Positions 18,999 to 26,950 of a stretch of DNA of 55,786 nt are shown piece by piece (the stretch's first letter is position 1; each line of letters opens with the position of its first letter). The notes under the pieces were generated by a model. It was not told where the DNA came from, did not search any database, and saw nothing but the letters and a program-made list of their open reading frames with translations. Both the position numbers and the translations under genes were made by a program. This stretch comes from Clostridiales bacterium (GTDB taxonomy: Bacteria; Bacillota_A; Clostridia; Christensenellales; Pumilibacteraceae): positions 1 through 55,786 of the forward strand of contig JAISDO010000024.1 of assembly GCA_031264755.1 (NCBI GenBank). The letters run 5' to 3'.

Positions 18999-20252
18999 TC
19001 AAGATTTACCCCCCCCGTTCATAATTTGTTCATCAAATGACAGCAACTTGTCACGGTAGTATTGGTATTGAGCTTGCCGTGCAGATATCTCGGCGGGCAA
19101 GCCTTGTTGTAAGCTATTAGTAAGATTGTCAAACTTGTCTAAGATAGAGACAATGTATTGTTGAATATAGATTGATGGCAAGTGAATTGCAAACTGGCTA
19201 TATGTCTGTATCCACTGCCTTGCGTGTGTGTCTGGTTTATAATCAATACAACTCATTGCATAATACAAATATCTAAAATCATACTTTGCTGTGTCTTTTG
19301 GTGTGAGTATTTTCAAAGCAGATGACTTAACTTTAAAATCAAAATCCACCCAATGAAAACTAGTTGTAAAATCATCAAATATAATTACGGGTTTCTCTTT
19401 GCTTGCTTTATATATTCCGTCTGTTTCATTCGTATAACCTAATATAAATGATTGCCCTGCTGTCAATACTGGTGTTGCATACTCATCGCTATACTCTGTG
19501 CTTGACACAATGTATTGTGTAGGTTGAATATATTCAATCATTTCGGCTAGTATTCTAGCTGTCCTGTCCTGTCCTAAAATTGTATCACCATCAAAATTGC
19601 TGTCAAGAGTTTTGTCAAACGATAGCAAGTTATTTAGATAATAATTGTATTGTTGTTTTCTCGCTGAAAGCTCTGCGGTAAGCTCTGCGGTAAGCTCGGT
19701 GAATTTGTCTAATACTTGGACAATTTCGCACTGTATTTCAATAGGCGGAACGGGAATACTTAAATTTCCCCATCGCTCTTTTGAAAGACCAAATCTTGTT
19801 AGCCCTGTTGCTTTTTGCAAAATCTGCGATTGTATTGTATAAGACCTAAACAAATAACTTAGAAAGAATGGTAGTACAACTTTTTGGTTTTTAATCCTGA
19901 ACCTGACAATATGATAACTATAAACTCCTCTATCAATATCTTCGGTTGCTACTGCCGAATGACCAATATCATCAATAGTTTCTGAACTAGGAGTAATAAA
20001 AATATCGCCTTTCTTTATATCACAGTTAGCTATCTGGGCATCGGATGCAGTTACTTGCATTTTAATAATGCTTTTGGTTATTTTAGGGTTGCGATAAACA
20101 TCCATATAATTAAGTAACATCACGGCTTTCTGCCCTTCTACTGTCTTTTTGTCAACCCCACTACTACGATATTCGCATATTTCACCAAGCCTCTTGAACT
20201 CTACGCCATTGGGGCAAAGCTCTTGTATCAATGTGTCTAATTTGCTCATCAT
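18999..20252 (-). CDS. hsdS: Type I restriction specificity subunit HsdS
   Basis: A 417-aa subunit with two target-recognition domains. TRD1 spans about 15-170, followed by a first conserved helical spacer (IVQVLDKFTELTAELTAEL). TRD2 spans about 215-370, followed by a second spacer (IVSILDKFDNLTNSLQQGL). It directs both methylation and cleavage to a bipartite DNA site. The ATG overlaps the stop of rhuM (ATGA). The reading frame ends in a run of eight G (plus 19009-19016), coding NGGGKS then stop; a one-base slip opens the frame into the next hsdS. The short tandem TAELTAEL is a heptad-type repeat known to vary spacer length in this family. Confidence 0.93.
   Translation of the reverse strand: MMSKLDTLIQELCPNGVEFKRLGEICEYRSSGVDKKTVEGQKAVMLLNYMDVYRNPKITKSIIKMQVTASDAQIANCDIKKGDIFITPSSETIDDIGHSAVATEDIDRGVYSYHIVRFRIKNQKVVLPFFLSYLFRSYTIQSQILQKATGLTRFGLSKERWGNLSIPVPPIEIQCEIVQVLDKFTELTAELTAELSARKQQYNYYLNNLLSFDKTLDSNFDGDTILGQDRTARILAEMIEYIQPTQYIVSSTEYSDEYATPVLTAGQSFILGYTNETDGIYKASKEKPVIIFDDFTTSFHWVDFDFKVKSSALKILTPKDTAKYDFRYLYYAMSCIDYKPDTHARQWIQTYSQFAIHLPSIYIQQYIVSILDKFDNLTNSLQQGLPAEISARQAQYQYYRDKLLSFDEQIMNGGGKS
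19009..19016 (-). repeat. G8 homopolymer (phase-variation tract) at the hsdS/hsdS junction
   Basis: Eight consecutive G on the coding strand are the only long G-tract in the restriction operon. With eight G the upstream HsdS stops four codons later. With seven or ten G the frame runs through into the downstream HsdS without interruption. Confidence 0.8.
19050..19154 (-). repeat. 105-bp direct repeat, copy in first hsdS
   Basis: Identical to 18365-18469. It encodes the second conserved helical region of the 417-aa HsdS. Both copies are in the same orientation, so recombination would delete the segment between them rather than invert it. Confidence 0.9.
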
Positions 20253-21301
20253 TTGTCATCCTGTTGCTTTGCAATCCATTGGTCAAAGTCACTTGTATAA
20301 ATTTGGTCTTGTATTACCCTATACTTTTCAAACTCTGCCAAAGCGTGCTTTTCGGCTATATCTCTTGTTATTTGTCCTGCGTCTTGCAACAATTGCCTAT
20401 CTGTCGCTTTGATAAAGAGATCTAGCCTATCAATCCAATCTTGCATTGTCATTGGTATATTTCTTTCTGCCATATCTTCGGCTATATCCAAGTATGCTGA
20501 CACAATCCTACCAAGTGCTTGCAATTCATTATCCGTCAAATAATTTTTGGCGACTACTGTGTCGCTCTTTTTTATCTTGCCTTTAGGTGCGTCTTGCCAT
20601 ATAGTTAGCCCCATATGCGTTTTGCTTGCGTTTGCTCTATTCAATATTACTTGTGGAGCTGTTTGACCATGTACAGCAAAATGCATTTTGTTTTGCACCC
20701 TTGCAAAAAATTCTTGCGTAACTTTTGCCGTTGCATCATAATCTAGTGCCGTTGCATATATATCTGTTATCTTTTGATAAAACTTGCGTTCGCTCAAACG
20801 TATCTCTCGTATTCGCTCTAATTGCTCTTCAAAATATTTTTTGGTCAGGACACTTCCACCATTCTTGAGTCGTTCGTCGTCCATTACATAGCCTTTGACC
20901 GTAAACTCTTTGACAACATAGTTTGCCCATTTCCTAAATTGCACAGCTTTGTCATTGTTGATTTTGAATCCTACGGCAACAATCATTTGCAAATTGTAAT
21001 GCAAGACTTCTCTTTGTACTTGTCTATCTCCTTCTTGCCCAACTATTAAGAATTTCTTAATAGTTGGAGCTCTATCAAGCTCTTTGTCATCAAAGATAGT
21101 TTTGATATGTTGATTGATATTGACAACTTCTACACCATATAGGATTGCCATCATCTTTTGTGTTAGCCAAATATTTTCATCTTCGTATCGCAGCTCTACT
21201 CCTTGCTCTCCGGTTGCTGATACAAAAGTCAAGTATTCGGCAGCACTGCTACGAACTATATCATGTTTTGCTAGTTTTTTTGTTTTTTTCACTATCTTCA
21301 T
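20249..21301 (-). CDS. rhuM: RhuM family protein inside the restriction operon
   Basis: This 350-aa protein belongs to the RhuM ('virulence') family, often found between hsdM and hsdS; its biochemical role is not established. The family signature is visible from the N-terminus: the segment ENIWLTQKMMAILYGVE near 45, then INQHIKTIFDDKEL, a VQREVLHYNLQMIVAVGFK stretch and KAVQFRKWANYVVKEF, all typical of RhuM. The C-terminal half is helical, with LTDNELQALGRIVSAYLDIAEDMAE. It is placed 2 nt after hsdM and overlaps hsdS by 4 nt, so it is translated as part of the same set. A role in controlling or modifying restriction activity is inference. Confidence 0.88.
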   Translation of the reverse strand: MKIVKKTKKLAKHDIVRSSAAEYLTFVSATGEQGVELRYEDENIWLTQKMMAILYGVEVVNINQHIKTIFDDKELDRAPTIKKFLIVGQEGDRQVQREVLHYNLQMIVAVGFKINNDKAVQFRKWANYVVKEFTVKGYVMDDERLKNGGSVLTKKYFEEQLERIREIRLSERKFYQKITDIYATALDYDATAKVTQEFFARVQNKMHFAVHGQTAPQVILNRANASKTHMGLTIWQDAPKGKIKKSDTVVAKNYLTDNELQALGRIVSAYLDIAEDMAERNIPMTMQDWIDRLDLFIKATDRQLLQDAGQITRDIAEKHALAEFEKYRVIQDQIYTSDFDQWIAKQQDDK

Positions 21302-21303
21302 CC

Positions 21304-22884
21304 TTAACTTTCTGTGTCACCCTCTATTTCTCTTATGATTGCGTCAATGTCTTGACGGAGCTCGGCACTCCTTGATACTATCCTTGCTATCTCGGCGTTG
21401 AGTTGCTTGATATCTACCTTTTCTCTTGTGTCGGCTTTGGGCACATAGGTAGATACAGACAGGTTGTAGCCTTGTTGCTTGATATCCTCAAGTGTTACAG
21501 ACTTGGCATAGTGTGCAATGTCAACTTTGTCGGTCAAGGAGCCAATGATTGAGGCAATGTGTTGGTCTGTCAATCTGTTGTTGTTGGACTCCTTGACGAA
21601 TTGAGCACTTGCATCTACAAACAATACCTTGTTGTCTTTGCGGCTCTTTTTGAGTACAAGAATGTTGGTTGCAATGCTTGTACCAAAAAAGAGATTGCTA
21701 GGCAATGCAATTACTGCTTCTACATAGTTCTTGGAGATTAGGTACTGACGTATCTTTTGCTCAGCTCCGCTACGGTAGAAAATACCCGGGAAGCAAACTA
21801 TTGCTGCCGTACCGCTACTGCTCAAGTAGCTCAGGCTATGCATGACAAAAGCCATGTCCGCCTTGCTCTTGGGGGCAAGCACGCCCGCTGGCGAATATCT
21901 TGGGTCGTCAATCAGTGTTGGATTGGTGTCGCCTTCCCACTTGATTGAGTAAGGCGGATTGGATACAATAGCCTCAAATGGCTGGAAGTCGTCGTGAAGT
22001 GGATCTAGCAAAGTGTTGCCGTTGGCAATGTCAAATTTGTCATACGGCACATTGTGAAGGAACATATTGATTCGGCAAAGGTTGTATGTTGTGATGTTGA
22101 TCTCTTGTCCAAAAAATCCATTGCCAAGCTTGTCTATGCCAAGCAACTTGGCGTACTGAAGTAGTAGCGACCCACTACCCACCGCTGGGTCATACACCTT
22201 GTTGACGTGAGATCTTCCTATCAGTGTAATGCGTGCAAGTAGGTGACTTACATCTTGCGGCGTAAAAAACTCGCCACCACTCTTGCCCGCATTGGAGGCA
22301 TACATACTCATCAAGTACTCATAAGCATCGCCAAAAGCATCAATCTCGTTGGTGTACTTGAGTTGCATCTTGGCAACACCGTCAAGGAGTACAGTAAGTC
22401 TCTTGTTGCGTTCAACCACACTTGAGCCAAGCTTATTGCTATTGAGGTCAATATCGTCAAACAATCCTCTAAAATTAGCTTCGCTCGCTGCCCCTTTGGT
22501 AGTGCCCTCTATCTCCCTAAATATATTGCCAAGGTAAATATTGAGATCTGCGTTGCTCTTGGCACCTTTGAGAACATTGTCAAACAACTGACTAGGATAA
22601 ATAAAAAACCCCTTGCTCTTGACAGTCTCGTCCTTGAGACTACTTGGCACTTGGGCATCTGCAAGATCTGCGTACCTAAACGAGACATTGCCCGCTTTGT
22701 GCTCATTGTTGTCAAAATGGCTAGAGATATTGGAGCTAATGTAGCGATAAAACATTATGCCAAGTACATAGTTCTTGAAGTCCCATCCGTCTACACTACC
22801 CCTAAGGTCGTCAGCAATTGCCCATATAGCCCTATGTAGTCCTGCTCTCTCATATCCTTGATTGTGTTGATTGGTATTAGACAT
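21304..22884 (-). CDS. hsdM: Type I restriction-modification N6-adenine methyltransferase HsdM
   Basis: This 526-aa modification subunit uses S-adenosylmethionine to methylate adenine at the site chosen by HsdS. The N-terminal helical HsdM domain includes [20 protein letters not shown]. Motif I is [12 protein letters not shown] near 228, and catalytic motif IV is NPPY near 309 (SNPPYSIKW). The C-terminus is helical and contacts HsdS. It begins 8 nt inside the end of the preceding half-size hsdS-like gene, showing translational coupling. The length and motifs are those of a functional enzyme. Confidence 0.95.
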   Translation of the reverse strand: MSNTNQHNQGYERAGLHRAIWAIADDLRGSVDGWDFKNYVLGIMFYRYISSNISSHFDNNEHKAGNVSFRYADLADAQVPSSLKDETVKSKGFFIYPSQLFDNVLKGAKSNADLNIYLGNIFREIEGTTKGAASEANFRGLFDDIDLNSNKLGSSVVERNKRLTVLLDGVAKMQLKYTNEIDAFGDAYEYLMSMYASNAGKSGGEFFTPQDVSHLLARITLIGRSHVNKVYDPAVGSGSLLLQYAKLLGIDKLGNGFFGQEINITTYNLCRINMFLHNVPYDKFDIANGNTLLDPLHDDFQPFEAIVSNPPYSIKWEGDTNPTLIDDPRYSPAGVLAPKSKADMAFVMHSLSYLSSSGTAAIVCFPGIFYRSGAEQKIRQYLISKNYVEAVIALPSNLFFGTSIATNILVLKKSRKDNKVLFVDASAQFVKESNNNRLTDQHIASIIGSLTDKVDIAHYAKSVTLEDIKQQGYNLSVSTYVPKADTREKVDIKQLNAEIARIVSRSAELRQDIDAIIREIEGDTES

Positions 22885-23491
22885 TTTTTGCTCCTTCGCT
22901 TACAAAGTGATTGAGATAATAATTGTTTTTTTGGTTGACTAGTCTTGCGTATTGCATGCTTAGCTTGTTTTCTTCGTGCAACAACTCTCTCAATTTGGCA
23001 AGCTTCTTTTGCTTGTTTATGACAGGTATCCTTATCTCTAGTGATTGTAGTGAGTGTGCGTTGATTATTTTGACTGCTGTCCCTTTGGACATATGTGCTA
23101 TCTTGTCTTGCACCTCGTCACTACTCATATAGATTGCTAGGTACTCTGGCAATACATCTTGTGTTGTTAGTCTAATCACCACAAATTGCGATGGTATAAC
23201 GAGCCCCCCTTGTGCTGATTGGTCAATCAATACTATAGAATGTGGCGAGCTTATTCCCATTATGACATCACCTAACTTTGTCAAAAATCTCTCATCTACC
23301 GCTCTCACTGGTTCAAAATCTCTCAAGCCACTCTCATCTATGCCCCATCCATTGATTGCACTGCTTAGAGTAAGATACTTGTATCTCTTGCTCCCTTGAT
23401 TGATGTTGTACGGTGGCTTGCTTATTCTTGACACAACCAATCCTACACTTATTGAAGCGATTGTGCTCAAAGCTACTTTGTCTTCGTTCAA
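22877..23491 (-). CDS. Half-size HsdS-like protein, first gene of the restriction operon
   Basis: A 204-aa protein with one target-recognition-like domain ([16 protein letters not shown]..., [23 protein letters not shown]) and a short C-terminal helix ([34 protein letters not shown]), i.e. the plan of half an HsdS. It is quite diverged from the two hsdS genes downstream. The TTG start is supported by an AAGGAAG ribosome site 8 nt upstream. Being the first gene and overlapping hsdM, it should be made in step with HsdM. Whether it contributes specificity, competes with HsdS, or replaces it is unknown. Confidence 0.75.
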   Translation of the reverse strand: MNEDKVALSTIASISVGLVVSRISKPPYNINQGSKRYKYLTLSSAINGWGIDESGLRDFEPVRAVDERFLTKLGDVIMGISSPHSIVLIDQSAQGGLVIPSQFVVIRLTTQDVLPEYLAIYMSSDEVQDKIAHMSKGTAVKIINAHSLQSLEIRIPVINKQKKLAKLRELLHEENKLSMQYARLVNQKNNYYLNHFVSEGAKNV

Positions 23492-23517
23492 AAAAATCTA
23501 CTTCCTTGTTTGCATTA

Positions 23518-23535
23518 GTTATTCAACTTAATAAC
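23518..23535. promoter_or_regulatory. Operator-like dyad 1 (GTTATT-N6-AATAAC)
   Basis: A perfect 6-bp inverted repeat with 6-bp spacer, directly abutting the downstream side of the predicted -10 box and so covering the start point. It is identical in arms and spacing to the dyad at 23584-23601. Confidence 0.6.
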
Positions 23536-23564
23536 ATTGTACCATACATTAGGTTGAAAAGCAA
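23536..23564 (-). promoter_or_regulatory. Predicted promoter of the type I restriction operon
   Basis: On the minus strand, TTGCTT (23559-23564) is followed after 17 bp by TACAAT (23536-23541). The start point falls within operator-like dyad 1, about 40 nt upstream of the TTG start codon. Confidence 0.5.
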
Positions 23565-23583
23565 GCGCGATTTGATGTATTTT

Positions 23584-23601
23584 GTTATTCTGACTAATAA
23601 C
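23584..23601. promoter_or_regulatory. Operator-like dyad 2 (GTTATT-N6-AATAAC)
   Basis: The second copy of the same dyad (it extends to 7-bp arms, 23583-23602) lies 20 bp upstream of the -35 box and 66 bp centre to centre from dyad 1, close to a whole number of helical turns. Two identical sites flanking one promoter suggest a dimeric repressor acting cooperatively. Confidence 0.55.
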
Positions 23602-23714
23602 ATTATTAGATTGTACAAAAAGACCGAACAAAATTTTTGGTTTTGTTCGGTTGATTTGCAACTTTTGATTGCTAGACGCACTTGCTACAATATGTTATTA
23701 GACAACATCGCCCG

Positions 23715-23981
23715 TCACAAATAGCCCGCCAATACATTGATTTCTACAAGTTTGGGACGTGGAAGATAGAACCATTGATCAAGCGGTCTATAACGCTCAG
23801 TTGCAAAAATAATCCGTTGGTTTGTAGAGCCTACGAGGTTTCTCTCTGTGTCTCTTTTGTCCTGCTCAAAGCCACCGTCAACTATTAGGTCTACTGCCTC
23901 CTTCAAGTCGTCGGGCAATTCTTGCACTTGCTTGCCGTAAAAAGTATTACACCCAAACCCTCCGCCTTGCCATCGCAACAC
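23715..23981 (-). CDS. Hypothetical protein or gene remnant at the leader-distal end of the CRISPR array
   Basis: This 88-codon open frame starts with GTG, 10 bp from the last CRISPR repeat. Its composition looks protein-like (ELPDDLKEAVDLIVDGGFEQ amphipathic helix, RYRPLDQWFYLPRPKLVEINV), but I recognise no family. No ribosome site precedes the start, and the frame is closed by a stop right at the repeat edge. It is probably the C-terminal remnant of a gene interrupted at the old end of the array. A chance open frame cannot be excluded. Confidence 0.35.
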   Translation of the reverse strand: MLRWQGGGFGCNTFYGKQVQELPDDLKEAVDLIVDGGFEQDKRDTERNLVGSTNQRIIFATERYRPLDQWFYLPRPKLVEINVLAGYL

Positions 23982-23990
23982 AACACTTTA

Positions 23991-26208
23991 ATTTCAATCC
24001 ACGCCCCCCTATGTGGGGAGCGACAGGCACACACTACCCCCTTATCCCCCTAGTAGGGGATTTCAATCCACGCCCCCCTATGTGGGGAGCGACCCATGTT
24101 ATTGCATGGTGGTGTATCCTGCCTTTTAATTTCAATCCACGCCCCCCTATGTGGGGAGCGACGTACCAGCATACAGTAGGGGGTACGCTGGGGGCTATTT
24201 CAATCCACGCCCCCCTATGTGGGGAGCGACCACTAGCCAATACAATGGATATCTACCAATCCAGGCATTTCAATCCACGCCCCCCTATGTGGGGAGCGAC
24301 GGAATACACTGATAACGCAAATCCACTACACACAATTTCAATCCACGCCCCCCTATGTGGGGAGCGACCCGTCCAACTCTTATATTGATCGCACAAATCT
24401 CCATTTCAATCCACGCCCCCCTATGTGGGGAGCGACAAGTATACAAGCTATGATGATCGATTGCTGATTGATTTCAATCCACGCCCCCCTATGTGGGGAG
24501 CGACGCATTACTGGCTATCAAGAGTGCTATGCATACTTATTTCAATCCACGCCCCCCTATGTGGGGAGCGACCTGGCTCAACTCCTCCCAATGACCTGTC
24601 TAATTGATTTCAATCCACGCCCCCCTATGTGGGGAGCGACACCCCTTGCGGGGAGCGATGATATGCCAAGATCAATATTTCAATCCACGCCCCCCTATGT
24701 GGGGAGCGACTGTCCATTACTTGAGTGCTAGGCGTAAGCTCACATTTCAATCCACGCCCCCCTATGTGGGGAGCGACCGATTATTTTAGCAAGACTCTGC
24801 CCGAACCCCAAATTTCAATCCACGCCCCCCTATGTGGGGAGCGACCCTTGACTGTGGTAGATGCTACGAGTGCCTGGTATTTCAATCCACGCCCCCCTAT
24901 GTGGGGAGCGACCGGTAATGCCCACCAACTGTATCGTGATCAGATTATTTCAATCCACGCCCCCCTATGTGGGGAGCGACAGCAAAAAAATGACATATAT
25001 ATACAAAATACCTTATTTCAATCCACGCCCCCCTATGTGGGGAGCGACCTTCGCCCCTATTGGGGGAATACTACAACTGTTTATTTCAATCCACGCCCCC
25101 CTATGTGGGGAGCGACGATAGGGTATATGGAGTAGTACCAGAGTATTACATTTCAATCCACGCCCCCCTATGTGGGGAGCGACGACCTAATTACTTGGGT
25201 TAGTCGCACGCTAAAAGATTTCAATCCACGCCCCCCTATGTGGGGAGCGACCCCATGTATAGTACACCATATCCCACCAGCACAAAATTTCAATCCACGC
25301 CCCCCTATGTGGGGAGCGACTTAATGGTGCTTGGATCACTCTGGCTGGCAACATCATTTCAATCCACGCCCCCCTATGTGGGGAGCGACTCTCAAAACTA
25401 ACCCACTTGATTACTATAGCCCCATTTCAATCCACGCCCCCCTATGTGGGGAGCGACCCTACGCTACGATCAGCGGTGCCATTATGTGTATAAATTTCAA
25501 TCCACGCCCCCCTATGTGGGGAGCGACGATATTACCTTGTGGGCTATTTTCTGTAGACTGAATTTCAATCCACGCCCCCCTATGTGGGGAGCGACTACAT
25601 ACAGGTTGTAAGACTTGAGAGCGTGATGCATTTCAATCCACGCCCCCCTATGTGGGGAGCGACCAGCAAAAAGAGGCTTCTGGGAAGAGGCATGGGATAT
25701 TTCAATCCACGCCCCCCTATGTGGGGAGCGACAATACAAATACAAAACGGCATGGGACATAAAATAATTTCAATCCACGCCCCCCTATGTGGGGAGCGAC
25801 AACGGGCATACCGCTATACACAAGCAAATTGTTATTTCAATCCACGCCCCCCTATGTGGGGAGCGACAACCAATCGCACAAACAGCCAACAACGATAGTA
25901 ATATTTCAATCCACGCCCCCCTATGTGGGGAGCGACAGCAAGAACAGAAACAAGCAAAAACAAATTGAAAATTTCAATCCACGCCCCCCTATGTGGGGAG
26001 CGACATAGCATACACAGCGATGTACACTAGCCCAAACGATTTCAATCCACGCCCCCCTATGTGGGGAGCGACTTGGATAGGAGCCAACTTATCCCCCGCT
26101 CAGCGTATTTCAATCCACGCCCCCCTATGTGGGGAGCGACTTGGTACCGCCCCTGCACAACCTAGCTCTGGTGCATTTCAATCCACGCCCCCCTATGTGG
26201 GGAGCGAC
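23991..26208 (-). CRISPR. Type I-C CRISPR array, 33 repeats and 32 spacers
   Basis: Thirty-three copies of a 34-nt repeat occur with a period of 67-70 bp. In crRNA sense (minus strand) each begins GTCGCTCCCCACATAGGGGG and ends GCGTGGATTGAAAT. All copies inside the array are identical as read. The repeat has an eight-pair stem (CGCTCCCC with GGGGGGCG) around an ACATA loop, the classic I-C form cut by Cas5c. Spacers are 33-36 nt. The cas genes and a promoter-containing leader lie at the right end, so the newest spacers are near 26.2 kb and the oldest near 24.0 kb. The absence of repeat decay at the distal end is notable. Spacer 24641-24676 (and less clearly 24025-24059 and 25049-25082) contains a hairpin resembling the repeat. 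Confidence 0.98.
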
Positions 26209-26210
26209 TG

Positions 26211-26239
26211 CAAATAATTGATAAAACAACAATTATTTG
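26211..26239. promoter_or_regulatory. CRISPR leader dyad next to the first repeat
   Basis: A perfect 10-bp inverted repeat (CAAATAATTG ... CAATTATTTG, 9-bp spacer) starts 2 bp from the leader-proximal repeat, where the Cas1-Cas2 adaptation machinery reads the leader. A role as an integration anchor or transcript hairpin is inferred from position. Confidence 0.5.
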
Positions 26240-26242
26240 TCT

Positions 26243-26270
26243 CATTATGTGACTAAATTGCCACATAATG
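26243..26270. promoter_or_regulatory. CRISPR leader dyad at the array transcription start
   Basis: A perfect 9-bp inverted repeat (CATTATGTG, 10-bp spacer, CACATAATG) overlaps the predicted start point of the array transcript. It may be an operator or an integration-host binding site. Confidence 0.45.
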
Positions 26271-26275
26271 CATAT

Positions 26276-26304
26276 ATTATAACACAAATTTGGCATTATG
26301 GCAA
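26276..26304 (-). promoter_or_regulatory. Promoter of the CRISPR array
   Basis: TTGCCA (26299-26304), 17 bp, TATAAT (26276-26281) on the minus strand, 70 bp from the first repeat. The block TTTGTGTTATAATATA (26273-26288) is identical to the cas operon promoter at 34886-34901. Confidence 0.75.
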
Positions 26305-26309
26305 TATTT

Positions 26310-26344
26310 ATTTCAATCTACGCCCTAACTATATACAAAGCGAC
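26310..26344 (-). repeat. Degenerate CRISPR repeat upstream of the array promoter
   Basis: This 35-nt sequence keeps both ends of the repeat (GTCGCTT... and GATTGAAAT in crRNA sense) and can still form a wobble-paired hairpin, but the middle differs. It lies between cas2 and the array promoter, in the same orientation as the array, with no spacer-like partner repeat. Confidence 0.8.
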
Positions 26345-26428
26345 CGACTTTTGGGGTGCGAACATACTGGGTATACTATGTGTGATTGGGGTTCGCACTA
26401 TAGTCTATAGTGTTGCTTGACTAATCTA

Positions 26429-26719
26429 CTATACTATCAAATCACCATCTACAGGAGTGACCGTCTTGTTGCCTATGTGAGTAACTTTGTTGTCATGATT
26501 GTTGCCCAAATTGTAAAACCGCAAACTATCTTGACTAGGATTGATTATTGCTTTGAGTTCGGCTTGCAGTTTGACAAATTGAGACCAATCAATGATACAT
26601 TCAAAAACTGAGTTTTGTACTCTTTGTCCGTGTGCTACGCACTTTTTGGCCACTCTAGATAGTCTACGCCGTCCGTCACTATCTTGAGTAGATACATCAT
26701 AAGTAATCAAAATCAACAT
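26429..26719 (-). CDS. cas2: CRISPR-associated endoribonuclease/integration factor Cas2
   Basis: This 96-aa protein is the dimeric core of the Cas1-Cas2 spacer integrase. It has the ferredoxin-like beginning MLILITYDVST with the conserved Asp at 8, followed by GRRRLSRVAKKC and QNSVFEC, all typical of I-C Cas2. The length is normal. It is the last cas gene, separated from cas1 by 231 bp that contain a degenerate CRISPR repeat and a possible own promoter. This separation is unusual, since cas1 and cas2 normally abut. Confidence 0.95.
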   Translation of the reverse strand: MLILITYDVSTQDSDGRRRLSRVAKKCVAHGQRVQNSVFECIIDWSQFVKLQAELKAIINPSQDSLRFYNLGNNHDNKVTHIGNKTVTPVDGDLIV

Positions 26720-26743
26720 GTAATATAATCCTATTCTTTTGTA

Positions 26744-26775
26744 ATTTCAATCCACAACCCTATGCCTAGAGTGAC
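26744..26775 (-). repeat. Degenerate CRISPR repeat immediately upstream of cas2
   Basis: Thirty-two nt, reading GTCACTCTAGGCATAGGG ... GTGGATTGAAAT in crRNA sense. The 3' handle (GTGGATTGAAAT) is perfect. Compensating changes keep a five-pair hairpin (CTCTA/TAGGG with GGCA loop). It ends 24 nt before the cas2 start codon and has the same orientation as cas2. Confidence 0.8.
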
Positions 26776-26780
26776 CTCAT

Positions 26781-26811
26781 ATTATAGTAAGCACGGAATA
26801 ATCACCGTCAA
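26781..26811 (-). promoter_or_regulatory. Possible promoter at the pre-cas2 repeat
   Basis: TTGACG (26806-26811) and TATAAT (26781-26786) on the minus strand with a long 19-bp spacing. The expected start point coincides with the first base of the degenerate repeat at 26775, so a transcript would begin with the repeat and run into cas2. Confidence 0.4.
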
Positions 26812-26950
26812 AATTTTCATTGAGAAAATTTTTGACTATAGTTGCCTTTGGGTGTCTTTTTTTGTCCTGTCTTTAGGCTTATTTCGGTTGTTTAGCTCTA
26901 CTAAACGCCCTCAAACGCCTTTATTGCATAGACAAGACTTGCTGCATTGT

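Larger units (their letters stand above)
23492..23714. other. Control region of the restriction operon
   Basis: About 220 bp without a gene. The left half carries the operon promoter and two copies of the dyad GTTATT-N6-AATAAC (listed separately). The right half is AT-rich with no further signal I can support. Confidence 0.55.

Noticed and set aside
24011..26217. Plus- and minus-strand open frames through the CRISPR array (repeated FNPRPPMWGAT or SIHAPLCGER motifs)
   Set aside because: They are translations of the repeat unit, as the period and the identical motif show; no protein is made.
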